A stretch of 64,000 nucleotides of DNA, taken from positions 1,240,001-1,304,000 of the forward strand of contig NZ_JBBGZW010000001.1 in assembly GCF_037479095.1 (NCBI RefSeq). The letters are read 5' to 3'. This document shows positions 44,799 through 54,980 of this stretch, one piece after another (position 1 is the first letter of the stretch; each line of letters begins with the position of its first letter). A program made the position numbers and the translations under genes. The stretch comes from Pantoea nemavictus (GTDB taxonomy: Bacteria; Pseudomonadota; Gammaproteobacteria; Enterobacterales; Enterobacteriaceae). The notes under the pieces were generated by a model that saw only the letters and a list, made by a program, of their open reading frames with translations, was not told the DNA's origin and did no database searches.

Positions 44799-45392
44799 AT
44801 GCAAAAAGTTGTTCTCGCTACCGGTAATCCGGGCAAAGTTCGTGAACTGGCCGATCTGTTAGCGGCCTTCGGACTCGATATCGTGGCGCAAACCGAACTC
44901 GGCGTGGAGTCAGCGGATGAAACCGGCCTGACCTTTATCGAAAACGCCATTCTCAAAGCGCGCCATGCGGCTGACATTACCGGCTTACCGGCGATTGCTG
45001 ATGATTCGGGCCTGGCGGTGGACGCATTGGGCGGCGCGCCGGGCATTTACTCCGCGCGCTATGCTGGCGTTGACGCCAGCGACCAGCAGAATCTGGAGAA
45101 GCTGCTGGTGGCCCTGGAAAATGTGCCGGAGGGCAAACGCCAGGCACAATTCCACTGCGTGCTGGTGTATGTGCGTCATGCCGCCGATCCCACGCCGCTG
45201 GTGTTTCACGGCAGCTGGGCCGGTGAAATCACCCGCTCAGCCGCTGGCGAAGGCGGTTTTGGTTACGATCCCATCTTCTACGTACCTGAATTAGGTAAAA
45301 CGGCGGCAGAGCTGAGTAAAGACGAAAAGCGCGCCGTCTCTCACCGTGGTAAAGCATTGACGCTGCTGCTGGAAGCGATGCGCAATGCCTGA
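44799..45392 (+). CDS. rdgB: RdgB, dITP/XTP pyrophosphatase
   Basis: Ham1-family enzyme that hydrolyses dITP, ITP and XTP and so keeps damaged purines out of DNA. The product is 197 residues, as in E. coli. Signature regions are [13 protein letters not shown] (about 4-16), [28 protein letters not shown] sequence (about 67-90), [10 protein letters not shown] and SHRGKAL. It overlaps hemW by eight bases. Confidence 0.98.
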   Translation: MQKVVLATGNPGKVRELADLLAAFGLDIVAQTELGVESADETGLTFIENAILKARHAADITGLPAIADDSGLAVDALGGAPGIYSARYAGVDASDQQNLEKLLVALENVPEGKRQAQFHCVLVYVRHAADPTPLVFHGSWAGEITRSAAGEGGFGYDPIFYVPELGKTAAELSKDEKRAVSHRGKALTLLLEAMRNA

Positions 45393-46527
45393 GTTACCTC
45401 CGTTAAGCCTGTACATCCATATTCCGTGGTGTGTGCAGAAGTGCCCGTACTGTGATTTCAACTCTCACGCGTTAAAAGGCGAGGTGCCGCACATCGAGTA
45501 TGTGCAGCACCTGCTGAACGATCTCGAGCAAGATTTGCCGCTCACCGCGGGGCGCGAAGTGCGCACCATCTTTATCGGCGGCGGTACCCCAAGCCTGCTG
45601 AGCAGCAATGCGATGCAGATGCTGATGGATGGCGTGCGAGCGCGTTTGCCGCTGGCTGCCGATGCGGAAATCACCATGGAAGCCAATCCGGGCACGGTGG
45701 AAGCCGATCGCTTCAGTGGTTATCAGCGCGCGGGGATTAACCGTATTTCGATTGGCGTGCAGAGTTTTAGCCCACAGAAGCTGGAGCGTCTGGGCCGCAT
45801 TCACGGGCCGCAAGAAGCGGTACGCGCGGCGCAGCTGGCTGAAGGCTTAGGTTTGCGCAGCTTTAACCTCGATCTGATGCATGGCTTGCCGGATCAGTCG
45901 CTGGATGAAGCGCTGGATGATTTGCGTCAGGCGATTGCTCTTAACCCACCGCATCTGTCGTGGTATCAGCTGACGATCGAACCGAATACCTTATTTGGCT
46001 CGCGTCCACCGAAACTGCCGGATGATGACGCGCTGTGGGATATCTTTGAGCAAGGTCATCAGTTGCTGAGCGCCGCAGGTTATCAGCAATATGAAACCTC
46101 GGCCTACGCCAAGCCCGGTTATCGCTGCGAACACAACCTTAACTACTGGCGCTTTGGTGATTATCTGGGCATTGGCTGCGGCGCACACGGCAAGCTGACG
46201 CAGCCGGATGGCCGCATCGTGCGCACCGTAAAAACGCGCCATCCACGTGGTTTTATGAAAGGTCATTATCTTGATAAGCAGCACGAAGTGGGCGAAAACG
46301 ATAAGCCATTCGAGTTCTTTATGAACCGCTTCCGCCTGCTGGAGGCCGCTCCGCGCGCGGATTTCCGTCGCTATACCGGTATGGATGAGCAGATCATTCG
46401 CCCGCAAATTGATGCCGCGATAACCGCGGGATACGTGGTGGAAAGTGCTGAATACTGGCAGATTACTGAGAAAGGGAAGCTGTTCCTGAACTCGCTGCTG
46501 GAGCTGTTCTTAAGCGAAGATGAGTAA
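45385..46527 (+). CDS. hemW: HemW, radical SAM heme chaperone
   Basis: Radical SAM protein related to HemN that delivers heme and is not a coproporphyrinogen oxidase. The 380-residue protein has the cluster motif [10 protein letters not shown] (CxxxCxxC, about 16-23), the SAM motif GGGTPS (about 66-71) and EANPGTVE. It lacks the fourth Cys and N-terminal extension of HemN, as expected for HemW. The ribosome site lies inside the rdgB end. A terminator follows. Confidence 0.95.
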   Translation: MPELPPLSLYIHIPWCVQKCPYCDFNSHALKGEVPHIEYVQHLLNDLEQDLPLTAGREVRTIFIGGGTPSLLSSNAMQMLMDGVRARLPLAADAEITMEANPGTVEADRFSGYQRAGINRISIGVQSFSPQKLERLGRIHGPQEAVRAAQLAEGLGLRSFNLDLMHGLPDQSLDEALDDLRQAIALNPPHLSWYQLTIEPNTLFGSRPPKLPDDDALWDIFEQGHQLLSAAGYQQYETSAYAKPGYRCEHNLNYWRFGDYLGIGCGAHGKLTQPDGRIVRTVKTRHPRGFMKGHYLDKQHEVGENDKPFEFFMNRFRLLEAAPRADFRRYTGMDEQIIRPQIDAAITAGYVVESAEYWQITEKGKLFLNSLLELFLSEDE

Positions 46528-46528
46528 A

Positions 46529-46554
46529 CAGAAGGCCGGGAAACCGGCCTTCTG
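46529..46554. terminator. Two-way terminator between hemW and yggN
   Basis: CAGAAGGCCGG-GAAA-CCGGCCTTCTG lies between the converging stops. It is a strong near-perfect hairpin with moderate T content on both sides. Confidence 0.75.
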
Positions 46555-46559
46555 CGTTG

Positions 46560-47276
46560 TTAGCCTTTAACGCCCTGCATCAATCCTTTGCGCTGCTCTT
46601 CCAGCACGGTGACGCGGTTACACACTTCGTGGCCGAAATTCTGGAAATCCTGCTCCTGCTTATTCCATTCCGCCTGCACCGACTGCTGTAAGCCGCCAAG
46701 GTTGCCCATGATGGCCTGCAGCGGATTGCTGCCGCTCGCGGCCTGGCTGCTGCCCATTTCGTTGAGGCTATCCTGCATGATGCCGCCCAATGTGCTCTGC
46801 ACCAGCTTCTCGCCTTCAGCGCGCACCTGATCGATGGCCTGATGATGGAAGGTTAATCCATCCGGGCGATGCTCAATAATCCGGTTCATTTGCTGCTTGA
46901 GCTGGCCGTCCAGCTTGGTCAGACGATTACGCACATTGCTGTTAGCGCCGAGCTTTTCGACGATCACCTTATCCAGCGCCACGCGGCTGCGTTCAAGACG
47001 TGAAGTCGCACCGCTATCGATCCATGGCAAGTCGCGACGCAGCGCGGTTTGATAATTGATGGCTTTCTGGCGCGCGGCGTTATCCATGTTGACCTTCTGG
47101 CCATTAAACTGCACATCGCCCTGCGGAGTGATTTCGAGGTTGCCGTTGCTGCCCACCACCTGCACGCTCTGCGGTTTAATGATCACATCATCCTGTGGCT
47201 TGACGCTGCACTCGTATGCAGCCTGAGCCTGAGTTGCCGCCAGCAGCAGCGCGGCGATAAGTGCCTTACGAACCAT
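46560..47276 (-). CDS. yggN: YggN, periplasmic DUF2884 protein
   Basis: Exported protein of unknown function. The ATG at 47276 follows AGGAG. The 238-residue precursor has a signal peptide ending AQAAY (cleavage at about 20), NGQKVNM, two helical stretches and a C-terminal LEEQRKGLMQGVKG. In E. coli it lies near ansB and yggL; here it is next to yggL across a repeat element. Confidence 0.9.
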   Translation of the reverse strand: MVRKALIAALLLAATQAQAAYECSVKPQDDVIIKPQSVQVVGSNGNLEITPQGDVQFNGQKVNMDNAARQKAINYQTALRRDLPWIDSGATSRLERSRVALDKVIVEKLGANSNVRNRLTKLDGQLKQQMNRIIEHRPDGLTFHHQAIDQVRAEGEKLVQSTLGGIMQDSLNEMGSSQAASGSNPLQAIMGNLGGLQQSVQAEWNKQEQDFQNFGHEVCNRVTVLEEQRKGLMQGVKG

Positions 47277-47301
47277 GAAATCTCCTGAGCAATAAAAAGG
47301 T

Positions 47302-47310
47302 CGCCATAAA
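47302..47310. repeat. Half copy of the GGTCGCCAT palindrome
   Basis: GGTCGCCAT followed by AAA matches the left arm of the palindromes at 5737 and 61650; the right arm is missing. Confidence 0.3.
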
Positions 47311-47368
47311 GGTACAAACCGGGCTGATGGGTAACAGTTTGCTCGCTGTAGTCAAAATGTGCTTGCTG

Positions 47369-47486
47369 CCCCCCATCCCGGCCTTCCCCCGCAAGCGGGG
47401 GAAGGAGACGCTGCCACATGCCAATTTAATACTCACATATGGCACATCTTCCTCCCCCGCGAGCGGGGGAGGACCGAGGAGGGGGA
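47369..47486. repeat. Palindromic intergenic element, CCCCCATCCCGGCC subfamily (copy B)
   Basis: About 118 bases, the partner of the element at 8795-8914. Its ends are CCCCCATCCCGGCC and GGACCGAGGAGGGGG, each with an inner hairpin (CCCCCGCAAGCGGGGG and CCCCCGCGAGCGGGGG). It fills most of the 274-base gap between yggN and yggL. Confidence 0.75.
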
Positions 47487-47550
47487 CAGCCAGCACGGTA
47501 CGAGGTGGGGAAAAGCCAGCACGTTTTTAACTCGCATCAACCATTAAAGA

Positions 47551-47877
47551 TTAGTCCCACCAAACGTCGAAGAGTTCAGTTACTTGAATATCAGAAAGGT
47601 TATGCTGCTCGAGCCACTTACGCACCAGTTCGCGGTGCTCATCGGTGCACTTGCCGGTTTCCTGCAGGCAAACCAGACCTTCCCACACCAGATAGCCGCT
47701 GCCATCGTAGGCCAAACCATTCGGCGCGATCACTTCGTTAATGAACTGATCAACAGTCGCATCAATTTGCTGCTCGGTGGTGCCTTCGGCAAAACGCCAG
47801 GCCACGGAGAAACCTAATTCCTGAAACTCATCAATATGCAGTTTTTTACGCAAACGACGGCTACGCTGTACGGCCAT
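47551..47877 (-). CDS. yggL: YggL, DUF469 family protein
   Basis: A 108-residue protein of the YggL family, which in E. coli associates with the 50S ribosome. It starts [22 protein letters not shown] with a strongly basic patch and ends VTELFDVWWD. Its start overlaps the trmB stop by one base, so it is coupled to trmB. Confidence 0.95.
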   Translation of the reverse strand: MAVQRSRRLRKKLHIDEFQELGFSVAWRFAEGTTEQQIDATVDQFINEVIAPNGLAYDGSGYLVWEGLVCLQETGKCTDEHRELVRKWLEQHNLSDIQVTELFDVWWD

Positions 47878-48596
47878 TATTTCACCCTCTCAAACATCAG
47901 ATCCCATACGCCATGGCCTAGTCGCTGCCCGCGCTGCTCAAACTTGGTTAACGGACGCGTTTCGGGACGCGGCACGTAATCATTACTCTCCGACTGATTT
48001 TTATATCCGTCGATGCTGCTCATCACTTCTAACATGTGTTCGGCGTAGGCTTCCCAGTCGGTTGCCATGTGGAACACGCCGCCCAGCTTCAACTTGCGCA
48101 TCACCAGTTCAGCAAACGGCACCTGTACGATGCGACGTTTGTTATGGCGCGCTTTGTGCCACGGATCCGGGAAGAACAGCTGCACCATACGCAGCGAGTT
48201 GTCCGGAATCATCTTCTGCAGCACTTCCACCGCGTCGTGACACATCACGCGCAGGTTCTCTACGCCCGCTTCCTTAGCCGATGCCAGACAAGCGCCGACG
48301 CCCGGAGCATGAACTTCCAGGCCGAGGAAGTTCTGGTGCGGATTGTTCTGCGCCATGGTCACCAGCGAGGCGCCCATGCCAAAACCAATTTCCAGCACGA
48401 CCGGCGCGTCACGGCCAAACAGCGTCACCAGATCCAGCGGTTCCGGCTGGAACTCAACGCCCATCTCCGGCCATAAATTATCGAGCGCGAGCTGTTGTCC
48501 TTTCGTTAAGCGCCCCTGGCGGCGCACAAAACTGCGGATACGGCGTAATGGCCGCCCGTTCTCATCAAATTCAGGGGTGATGACGTCATTAATCAT
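47877..48596 (-). CDS. trmB: TrmB, tRNA (guanine46-N7)-methyltransferase
   Basis: Transfers a methyl group from S-adenosylmethionine to N7 of G46 in tRNA. The 239-residue product has the SAM motif [13 protein letters not shown] (about 69-81), the family signature [15 protein letters not shown] and [10 protein letters not shown]. It is divergent from mutY and followed by yggL. Confidence 0.97.
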   Translation of the reverse strand: MINDVITPEFDENGRPLRRIRSFVRRQGRLTKGQQLALDNLWPEMGVEFQPEPLDLVTLFGRDAPVVLEIGFGMGASLVTMAQNNPHQNFLGLEVHAPGVGACLASAKEAGVENLRVMCHDAVEVLQKMIPDNSLRMVQLFFPDPWHKARHNKRRIVQVPFAELVMRKLKLGGVFHMATDWEAYAEHMLEVMSSIDGYKNQSESNDYVPRPETRPLTKFEQRGQRLGHGVWDLMFERVK

Positions 48597-48753
48597 GTTG
48601 AAGCCTGCTGGTTAGCCTGTTCTGGGAAACGGGCATTATGCAAAGTTAGAAAGCAGAAGCAAGCCTTTGCAATGTTCCGGTTTACACCCTGATGTCTCTG
48701 TGCTGGAATTCCTGCCTGATTGTAGAGTAAACACGGAAAATTTCCTTCTTATG

Positions 48754-49836
48754 ATGCAAGCGCCGATGTTCGCGCAACAAGTGCTGGATTGGTATCAGCG
48801 CTTCGGTCGCAAAACCCTGCCGTGGCAGCAGGAGAAGACGCCATACAAAGTGTGGCTCTCTGAAGTGATGCTGCAGCAAACGCAAGTTGCTACCGTCATT
48901 CCCTATTTTGAACGCTTTATGGCGCGCTTCCCCACGGTGGCCGATCTGGCCGCCGCGCCGCTGGATGAAGTGCTGCATCTGTGGACCGGCCTCGGTTATT
49001 ACGCGCGTGCGCGCAATCTGCATAAAGCGGCTAAGCAGGTGGTTGAGCAACACGGCGGCGAATTCCCGCGTAACTTTGATGATGTGGCAGCATTGCCAGG
49101 GATTGGTCGATCGACGGCGGGCGCGGTGCTATCGCTGTCGCTGGGTCTGCATTTCCCGATTCTGGATGGCAACGTTAAACGCGTGCTGGCGCGCTGCTAC
49201 GCGGTCGGCGGCTGGCCGGGCAAAAAAGACGTTGAGAAACGTTTGTGGCAGATCAGCGAAGAGGTCACGCCAGCCGCAGGCGTTAGCCAGTTTAATCAGG
49301 CGATGATGGACCTTGGCGCGTTAGTATGTACTCGCTCACGTCCTAAGTGTGAAATCTGCCCACTTAACAACGGCTGCGTCGCTTATGCCAACAGCAGTTG
49401 GGCTGACTATCCCGGCAAGAAACCGAAGCAGACTTTGCCGGAACGTAGCGGCTGGATGCTGATGATGCAGGATGGCGATGATGTGTGGTTAGAGCAGCGT
49501 CCGCCAGTAGGTTTATGGGGCGGACTGTTCTGCTTCCCACAGTTTACTAGTGAGCAAGCGCTGACTGACTGGCTAAGCGAACGGGGCATTCACGCCCAAC
49601 CGCAGCAGCTCACGGCGTTTCGTCATACCTTTAGCCATTTCCATTTAGACATTGTGCCTATGTGGCTAGCGTGGCCTTCCTCCGGGTCGCTGATGGATGA
49701 AGCGGGCGGTCTCTGGTATAACTTAGCGCAACCACCGTCAGTGGGTTTGGCGGCGCCGGTTGAGCGCTTATTGCATGAATTGCGCCATCCCCAGCAACTG
49801 TCACTGCATAAGCATGTGACCGAAGAGGAAGAGTAA
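48754..49836 (+). CDS. mutY: MutY, adenine DNA glycosylase
   Basis: Removes adenine mispaired with 8-oxoguanine, preventing G:C to T:A changes. I use the second of two adjacent ATGs at 48754 ([13 protein letters not shown]), giving 360 residues near the E. coli size of 350; the first at 48751 is an alternative. Motifs are the catalytic Glu in [11 protein letters not shown], the helix-hairpin-helix [15 protein letters not shown], the catalytic Asp in ILDGNVKR, the four-Cys iron-sulfur loop [17 protein letters not shown] and a NUDIX-like C-terminal domain. It overlaps yggX by one base. Confidence 0.97.
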   Translation: MQAPMFAQQVLDWYQRFGRKTLPWQQEKTPYKVWLSEVMLQQTQVATVIPYFERFMARFPTVADLAAAPLDEVLHLWTGLGYYARARNLHKAAKQVVEQHGGEFPRNFDDVAALPGIGRSTAGAVLSLSLGLHFPILDGNVKRVLARCYAVGGWPGKKDVEKRLWQISEEVTPAAGVSQFNQAMMDLGALVCTRSRPKCEICPLNNGCVAYANSSWADYPGKKPKQTLPERSGWMLMMQDGDDVWLEQRPPVGLWGGLFCFPQFTSEQALTDWLSERGIHAQPQQLTAFRHTFSHFHLDIVPMWLAWPSSGSLMDEAGGLWYNLAQPPSVGLAAPVERLLHELRHPQQLSLHKHVTEEEE

Positions 49837-50108
49837 TGAGCCGCACCATTTTTTGTACTTATCTGCAACGCGATGCTGAAGGCCAGGACTTTCAGCTCTA
49901 CCCTGGCGAACTGGGTAAGCGCATCTTCAATGAGATCTCCAAAGAAGCCTGGCAACAGTGGATGTCCAAGCAGACCATGCTGATCAATGAGAAGAAATTG
50001 AGCATGATGAACCCGGAAGATCGCAAAGTGCTGGAAAAGGAGATGATTAATTTCCTGTTTGAAGGCAAAGATGTGCACATTGAAGGTTACACCCCGCCAG
50101 AAAAATAA
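49836..50108 (+). CDS. yggX: YggX, Fe(II)-trafficking/oxidative damage protection protein
   Basis: A 90-residue protein that protects iron-sulfur proteins from oxidants and is coregulated with mutY in E. coli. It begins [16 protein letters not shown] with the conserved Cys7 and ends GYTPPEK. It overlaps mutY by one base and its terminator follows. Confidence 0.98.
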   Translation: MSRTIFCTYLQRDAEGQDFQLYPGELGKRIFNEISKEAWQQWMSKQTMLINEKKLSMMNPEDRKVLEKEMINFLFEGKDVHIEGYTPPEK

Positions 50109-50114
50109 CCGTTC

Positions 50115-50141
50115 AGGGCTTCCCTTTGAGGCCCTCTTTTT
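50115..50141 (+). terminator. Terminator after yggX
   Basis: AGGGC-TTCCCTTTGAG-GCCCT followed by CTTTTT, seven bases beyond the yggX stop and just before mltC. Confidence 0.7.
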
Positions 50142-50162
50142 CGAGTCAGGCACGTATTTACA

Positions 50163-51242
50163 ATGAACAAAAAACTGATAGCCCTGCTGGTGATAGCACC
50201 CCTTTTGGTTTCCTGCTCCGGACAAAAAAAATCGCCGTTTCATGAAGAGTGGGTCAAGGACACCAACGGATTTGATATTTTGATGGGCCAGTTCGCCCAT
50301 AACATTGAAAATATTTGGGGAATCAATGAGGTTCTGATCGCTGGACCGAAAGATTACGTCAAATATAGCGACGGATATTACACCCGCAGTCACATCAACT
50401 TTGACAGCGGTAGCATCACTATTGAGACCATTTCCGGCACCGACCCGATGGCCAGCCTGCGCCAGGCGATCATCACTACGCTGTTGATTGGCGAAGATCC
50501 GGGCAATGTCGATCTCTACTCTGATGCCAACGATATTCAGATCAGTAAAGAGCCGCTGCTTTACGGCCAGGTGCTGGACAATACCGGTCAGCCGATTCGC
50601 TGGCAGGGCCGCGCCGGCAGCTTTGCTGATTATCTGATTCAGAACAAACTGCAGAAACGCACCTCCGGATTGCACGTCATCTGGTCGGTGACCATTCCGA
50701 TGGTGCCGAACCACCTCGATAAGCGTGCCCACAAATATCTGCCGATGGTGCGTAAAGCCGCTGAGCAATATAACGTGGATGCGTCACTGATTCTGGCGAT
50801 TATGCAGATTGAATCGAGCTTCAACCCCTATGCGGTGAGCCATGCCGATGCGCTGGGACTGATGCAGGTAGTGCAGCATACCGCCGGTGTTGATGTGTTC
50901 CGTATGAAGGGCAAAGGCGGCAAGCCGAGCCGTAGCTATCTGCTTGATCCTGAGAATAATATTGATGCGGGCACCGCGTATTTGTCGCTGCTGCAGAGAA
51001 GCTATTTGGGTGGCATTCAGGATCCGGTTTCGCGGCGTTATGCGGTGATTACGGCCTATAACGGCGGTGCTGGCAGCGTACTGCGCGTGTTCTCCAGCGA
51101 TAAAGATCGTGCGTTCTCGTCGATTAACGGTATGTCGCCAGCGGAGGTGTATCAGACGCTGACCACCAACCACCCTTCGGCAGAATCGCGTCGTTATTTG
51201 TATAAGGTGAGCCAGGCGCAGCGCAGCTATCGTCGGTTCTAG
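50163..51242 (+). CDS. mltC: MltC, membrane-bound lytic murein transglycosylase C
   Basis: Outer-membrane lipoprotein that cleaves peptidoglycan glycan strands and forms 1,6-anhydro ends. The product is 359 residues, as in E. coli. It has a signal peptide with lipobox LLVSC, an N-terminal domain, and the C-terminal SLT fold with catalytic Glu in [14 protein letters not shown] (about 220), GLMQVVQH and [10 protein letters not shown]. It is separated from yggX by 54 bases with a terminator. Confidence 0.97.
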   Translation: MNKKLIALLVIAPLLVSCSGQKKSPFHEEWVKDTNGFDILMGQFAHNIENIWGINEVLIAGPKDYVKYSDGYYTRSHINFDSGSITIETISGTDPMASLRQAIITTLLIGEDPGNVDLYSDANDIQISKEPLLYGQVLDNTGQPIRWQGRAGSFADYLIQNKLQKRTSGLHVIWSVTIPMVPNHLDKRAHKYLPMVRKAAEQYNVDASLILAIMQIESSFNPYAVSHADALGLMQVVQHTAGVDVFRMKGKGGKPSRSYLLDPENNIDAGTAYLSLLQRSYLGGIQDPVSRRYAVITAYNGGAGSVLRVFSSDKDRAFSSINGMSPAEVYQTLTTNHPSAESRRYLYKVSQAQRSYRRF

Positions 51243-51257
51243 GACGGTGCGGCTTGG

Positions 51258-51373
51258 CCCTCATCCCAACCTTCTCCCGCTCGCGGGAGAAGGAGCCGAT
51301 CCAGCACATGCTTAACAATGCTCACTACCTAAACATTCCCTCTCCCGCGTGCGGGAGAGGGTTAGGGTGAGGG
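51258..51373. repeat. Palindromic intergenic element, CCCTCACCCTAACC subfamily (copy C)
   Basis: Ends CCCTCATCCCAACC and GGTTAGGGTGAGGG are inverted, each with an inner hairpin (CTTCTCCCGCTCGCGGGAGAAG and CCCTCTCCCGCGTGCGGGAGAGGG). It fills the gap between the converging mltC and speC genes and may serve as a two-way terminator. Confidence 0.8.
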
Positions 51374-51376
51374 AAA

Positions 51377-53527
51377 TCAGCTCACCATCATATTCGCCAC
51401 CAGATGCTTACGCCCGCTCTCATCTTCCTCGGTGTAAACCCCTTGCAGCTCAGGCGAGAAGCCCGGCAGAAGATTGATGCCCTCTTCCAGCGCGAGGAAA
51501 TAGCGCTGCACTGCGCCGCCCCACACTTCGCCCGGCACCACACACAATACGCCCGGCGGATACGGCAACGCGCCCTCGGCCGCGATGCGCCCTTCGGCTT
51601 TGGCAATCGCCACCAGCTCCACTTCACCACGAATATAGGCCTGATGCGCATCCTGCGGATTGACGTGCACCGGTGGGAAGCAGGCAGCGCGGAACATCGC
51701 TTTCTGCAAATCCTTCACCTCGAAGCTGACATACAAATCGTGCATTTCCTGGCACAAACGACGCAGCGTGTAGCCTTTATAGCGCTCGATATTCTTGCGA
51801 TAAACGCTTGGCAGCACTTCCGCCAACAGCGCATCCTCTTTCACGTGCTGCTCAAACTGTTCCAGCATCGCCACCAGATGCGCCATTTTCTCCGGCGTTT
51901 CCGCTGGCGTCAGCAGGAACAGAATCGAATTAAGATCGCACTTCTCCGGCACGATGCCGTTTTCGCGTAGATAGTTGGCGAGAATGGTCGCCGGAATACC
52001 GAAGCGGGTGTATTCACCGCTGGCAGCATCAATGCCCGGCGTAGTCAGCAGCAGCTTGCAGGGATCGACCAGATACTGTTGCTGGGCATAACCTTCAAAG
52101 CCGTGCCATTTCGCCCCGGGTTCAAGGCTAAAGTAGGCTGGATCGGCGGCAATGGCTTCCGTTTCGGCCGATTGCCACAGCTTACCGTGCACTTTTTCCG
52201 GCAGGAACGGTTGGATCATTTCACAGCGTTCCAGAATCGCTTTGCGCGCATCGATACCGATGGTGACGCAGTCGTGCCACATGCTACGTCCGGCCTCACC
52301 TTTGTGCATACGCGCGTTAATATCCAGCGCGGCAAACAGCGGATAGAACGGGCTGGTCGAGGCGTGCAGCATAAAGGCGTTGTTCAGGCGTTTATGCGGA
52401 CAGAAACGCTTTTGCCCACGGATGTGATTGTCTTTCTTATGAATTTGCGAGGTCTGCGAGAAACCGGCCAGCTGTTTGTGCACCGACTGCGTAACAAAAA
52501 TACCGGGATCGTTCTCGTTCAGCTCCAGCGTCAGCGGCGAGCAGCCAGCCATCAGCGGGATAAACTGCTCATAACCCACCCACGCCGAATCAAACAGGAT
52601 GTAATCACACAGATGACCGATGCGATCGACCACCTGACGCGCGTTATATACCGTGCCGTCGTAGGTGCCGAGCTGAATGATCGCCAGGCGGAAAGGACGC
52701 TGATCCTTCGCGCGGTGTGGCGCGACTTTCTCAATCTGCTCACGCAGATAGGCATCGTCAAAGCAGTGCGCATCAATGCCGCCGATAAAGCCAAACGGAT
52801 TACGCGCCGCTTCCAGATACACCGGCGTCGCGCCCGCCTGAATCAGCGCACCGTGGTGATTGGATTTATGGTTATTGCGGTCAAACAGCACCAGATCGCC
52901 GCGCGTGAGCAGCGCATTGGTCACCACTTTATTGGCGCTGGAGGTGCCATTAAGCACGAAGTAGGTTTTGTCGGCGTTAAACACTTTGGCGGCAAACTTC
53001 TGTGCATCTTTGGCTGAACCTTCATGGATCAGCAGATCGCCAAGCTTAACGTCGGCGTTGCACATATCGGAACGGAAGACGTTCTCGCCGTAGAACTCAT
53101 AGAACTGACGTCCTGCCGGATGTTTACGGAAGAACGCGCCGCCCTGATGTCCCGGACAGGCAAACGTGCTGTTCTGCATATCGACATAGCGCGTTAGCGT
53201 GTCGAAGAACGGCGGCAGTAACTCGGATTCGTACGCCTGCGCAGCGTCCTCCAACGCGGCCCACTCTTCAGGCGCGCCATTGATTTCCCCGCTCACGCCC
53301 GGCAACTTCAGCACCTCTTCATCGAACGCATGAGCGACAAACACCGGCAGATTGAAGCCGGTTTGGCGCAACAGTGTCAAAACGCCGCTACGGGTGTCCG
53401 ATAGGGAGATAACCACCGCTGCCACATCGGTAAAATCAGTATTGTCCAGCGTCACCACGTCGCGCGCGGTGTTCAGGCTGAGGTTTGGCGCTACAGCAAC
53501 GCTGGCAGCAATTTTCAATGGGTTCAT
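51377..53527 (-). CDS. speC: SpeC, ornithine decarboxylase
   Basis: PLP-dependent decarboxylation of ornithine to putrescine, the direct route. I use the ATG at 53527 (MNPLKIAASV), giving 716 residues, close to the E. coli SpeC length of 711; a longer frame has 14 extra residues with no support. It has the wing domain, the PLP fold with the lysine in TQSVHKQLAGFS (about 355), GALIQAGATPV and the C-terminal PYPPGVLCVVPGE. E. coli nupG lies between mltC and speC but is absent here. Confidence 0.96.
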   Translation of the reverse strand: MNPLKIAASVAVAPNLSLNTARDVVTLDNTDFTDVAAVVISLSDTRSGVLTLLRQTGFNLPVFVAHAFDEEVLKLPGVSGEINGAPEEWAALEDAAQAYESELLPPFFDTLTRYVDMQNSTFACPGHQGGAFFRKHPAGRQFYEFYGENVFRSDMCNADVKLGDLLIHEGSAKDAQKFAAKVFNADKTYFVLNGTSSANKVVTNALLTRGDLVLFDRNNHKSNHHGALIQAGATPVYLEAARNPFGFIGGIDAHCFDDAYLREQIEKVAPHRAKDQRPFRLAIIQLGTYDGTVYNARQVVDRIGHLCDYILFDSAWVGYEQFIPLMAGCSPLTLELNENDPGIFVTQSVHKQLAGFSQTSQIHKKDNHIRGQKRFCPHKRLNNAFMLHASTSPFYPLFAALDINARMHKGEAGRSMWHDCVTIGIDARKAILERCEMIQPFLPEKVHGKLWQSAETEAIAADPAYFSLEPGAKWHGFEGYAQQQYLVDPCKLLLTTPGIDAASGEYTRFGIPATILANYLRENGIVPEKCDLNSILFLLTPAETPEKMAHLVAMLEQFEQHVKEDALLAEVLPSVYRKNIERYKGYTLRRLCQEMHDLYVSFEVKDLQKAMFRAACFPPVHVNPQDAHQAYIRGEVELVAIAKAEGRIAAEGALPYPPGVLCVVPGEVWGGAVQRYFLALEEGINLLPGFSPELQGVYTEEDESGRKHLVANMMVS

Positions 53528-53662
53528 AACACAAATCCCTGAGAGAGGATGAGTGGGTGCCGATGGCACAGCAATGAGGAGGTTTCCTCGGCGAAAGTCA
53601 TAAGGGAGTTGATCACTGACTGGGGCGCAATCATGTCATCTTTTTTTTGCAGGAACAACCGT

Positions 53663-53876
53663 GCCCTCACCCTAACCCTCTCCCGCAAGCGGGCGAGGGA
53701 ACCGATCCAGCAGATTTCGAATTTGGTACTCAATATTTAGCCACCGCACGGACGGCCCCCTCGCCCGTTTACGGGAGAGGGAACCGATCCAGCAGATTTC
53801 GAATTTGGTACTCAATATTTAGCTACCGCACGGACGGCCCCCTCGCCCGTTTACGGGAGAGGGCTGGGGTGAGGGA
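53663..53876. repeat. CCCTCACCCTAACC element with an internal 82-bp tandem duplication (copy D)
   Basis: The element begins CCCTCACCCTAACCCTCTCCC and ends GGGAGAGGGCTGGGGTGAGGG. Inside, an 82-base unit running from GAACCGATCC to a CCTCGCCCGTTTACGGGAGAGG hairpin is present twice (53699-53780 and 53781-53862), differing by one base (CCACCG or CTACCG). It lies between speC and acuI. Confidence 0.8.
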
Positions 53877-53924
53877 AAAAAAGGAGTACTATTACCCTAC
53901 TTTCCTCAACCAGCCGGAGGCTGC

Positions 53925-54908
53925 ATGTTCAAGGCATTGGTCATTGAAAATGATGAACAGGGCTATCGCACCACCCTGCAAGATCTGTCAGAAAAACAAC
54001 TGCCCAATCAGGATGTCACCCTCGAAGTAAGCTACTCCACACTCAACTACAAAGACGCCCTCGCCATCTGCAACAAAGGCCCGATTGTGCGCCAATTCCC
54101 GATGGTGCCGGGCATCGATTTTGTCGGTCGTGTCATCAATAGCCGTCATGCCGAATGGCAGCAGGACGATGTCGCACTGCTCACCGGCTGGGGCGTAGGT
54201 GAAAAACATTGGGGCGGACTGGCGCAGAAAGCCAGCGTCTCGGGCGACTGGCTGGTGAAAGTGCCCTCTGCGCTGAGTCCGCTGCAAACCATGGCGATTG
54301 GCACTGCAGGCTTTACCGCCATGCTGTGCGTGCTGGCGCTGGAAAAACAGGGCATCACGCCACAGCACGGTCCGGTGTTAGTTACCGGCGCGAGCGGCGG
54401 CGTGGGCAGCTTTGCCGTCAGCCTGCTGGCACGCCTCGGCTTCGAAGTGGTGGCCTCCAGCGGGCGCGCCAGCGACAGCGACTACCTGCGCAACACGCTT
54501 GGCGCCGCGTCGATTATCGATCGCGCAGAGCTGAGCGATCCCGGCAAACCGCTGGCCAAAGAGCGTTGGGCCGCAGCGATTGATAGCGTCGGCAGCCACA
54601 CGCTGGCCAATGTATTAGCGGGCATCAAGCGCGATGGCGTGGTAGCGGCCTGCGGCATGGCGCAAGGGTTGGATCTGCCAACCAGCGTCGCGCCGTTCAT
54701 TCTGCGCGGCGTGGTGCTGGCCGGTGTGGATAGCGTGATGTGCGCGAAACCGCTGCGTCAACAGGCATGGCAACGTCTGGCGGAGCTGGTGGATGGCGAG
54801 CTGCTGCAGCAGTTAACCAAAGTGATTCCGCTGGCGGAAGCGCGTGAAGGTGCCGAGCAGCTACTGGCGGGGAAAGTGCGTGGACGCTTGATCGTCGATT
54901 GCCGCTAA
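53925..54908 (+). CDS. acuI: AcuI (YhdH)-family acrylyl-CoA reductase, MDR superfamily
   Basis: NADPH-dependent medium-chain reductase of the AcuI/YhdH group, which in E. coli reduces acrylyl-CoA to propionyl-CoA. The product is 327 residues (E. coli 324). It has an N-terminal GroES-like domain (STLNYKDALAICNKG, MVPGIDFVGRV, LTGWGVGEKHWGG) and a Rossmann domain with VTGASGGVGSFAV (about 150-162). It has no zinc ligands, typical of this subgroup. It stands alone between repeats; specificity inside the family is inferred. Confidence 0.88.
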   Translation: MFKALVIENDEQGYRTTLQDLSEKQLPNQDVTLEVSYSTLNYKDALAICNKGPIVRQFPMVPGIDFVGRVINSRHAEWQQDDVALLTGWGVGEKHWGGLAQKASVSGDWLVKVPSALSPLQTMAIGTAGFTAMLCVLALEKQGITPQHGPVLVTGASGGVGSFAVSLLARLGFEVVASSGRASDSDYLRNTLGAASIIDRAELSDPGKPLAKERWAAAIDSVGSHTLANVLAGIKRDGVVAACGMAQGLDLPTSVAPFILRGVVLAGVDSVMCAKPLRQQAWQRLAELVDGELLQQLTKVIPLAEAREGAEQLLAGKVRGRLIVDCR

Positions 54909-54920
54909 TCGCACCATCAC

Positions 54921-54975
54921 GTAGCGGCGCAATTTATTGCGCATCTTTTACAGAGCGCGATAAATCGCGCCGCTA
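54921..54975. repeat. GTAGCGGCGC palindrome pair (copy 2)
   Basis: GTAGCGGCGCAATTTATTGCGC followed 12 bases later by GCGCGATAAATCGCGCCGCTAC. It lies between the converging acuI and hmuV genes, like copy 1. Confidence 0.75.
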
Positions 54976-54980
54976 CGGTG

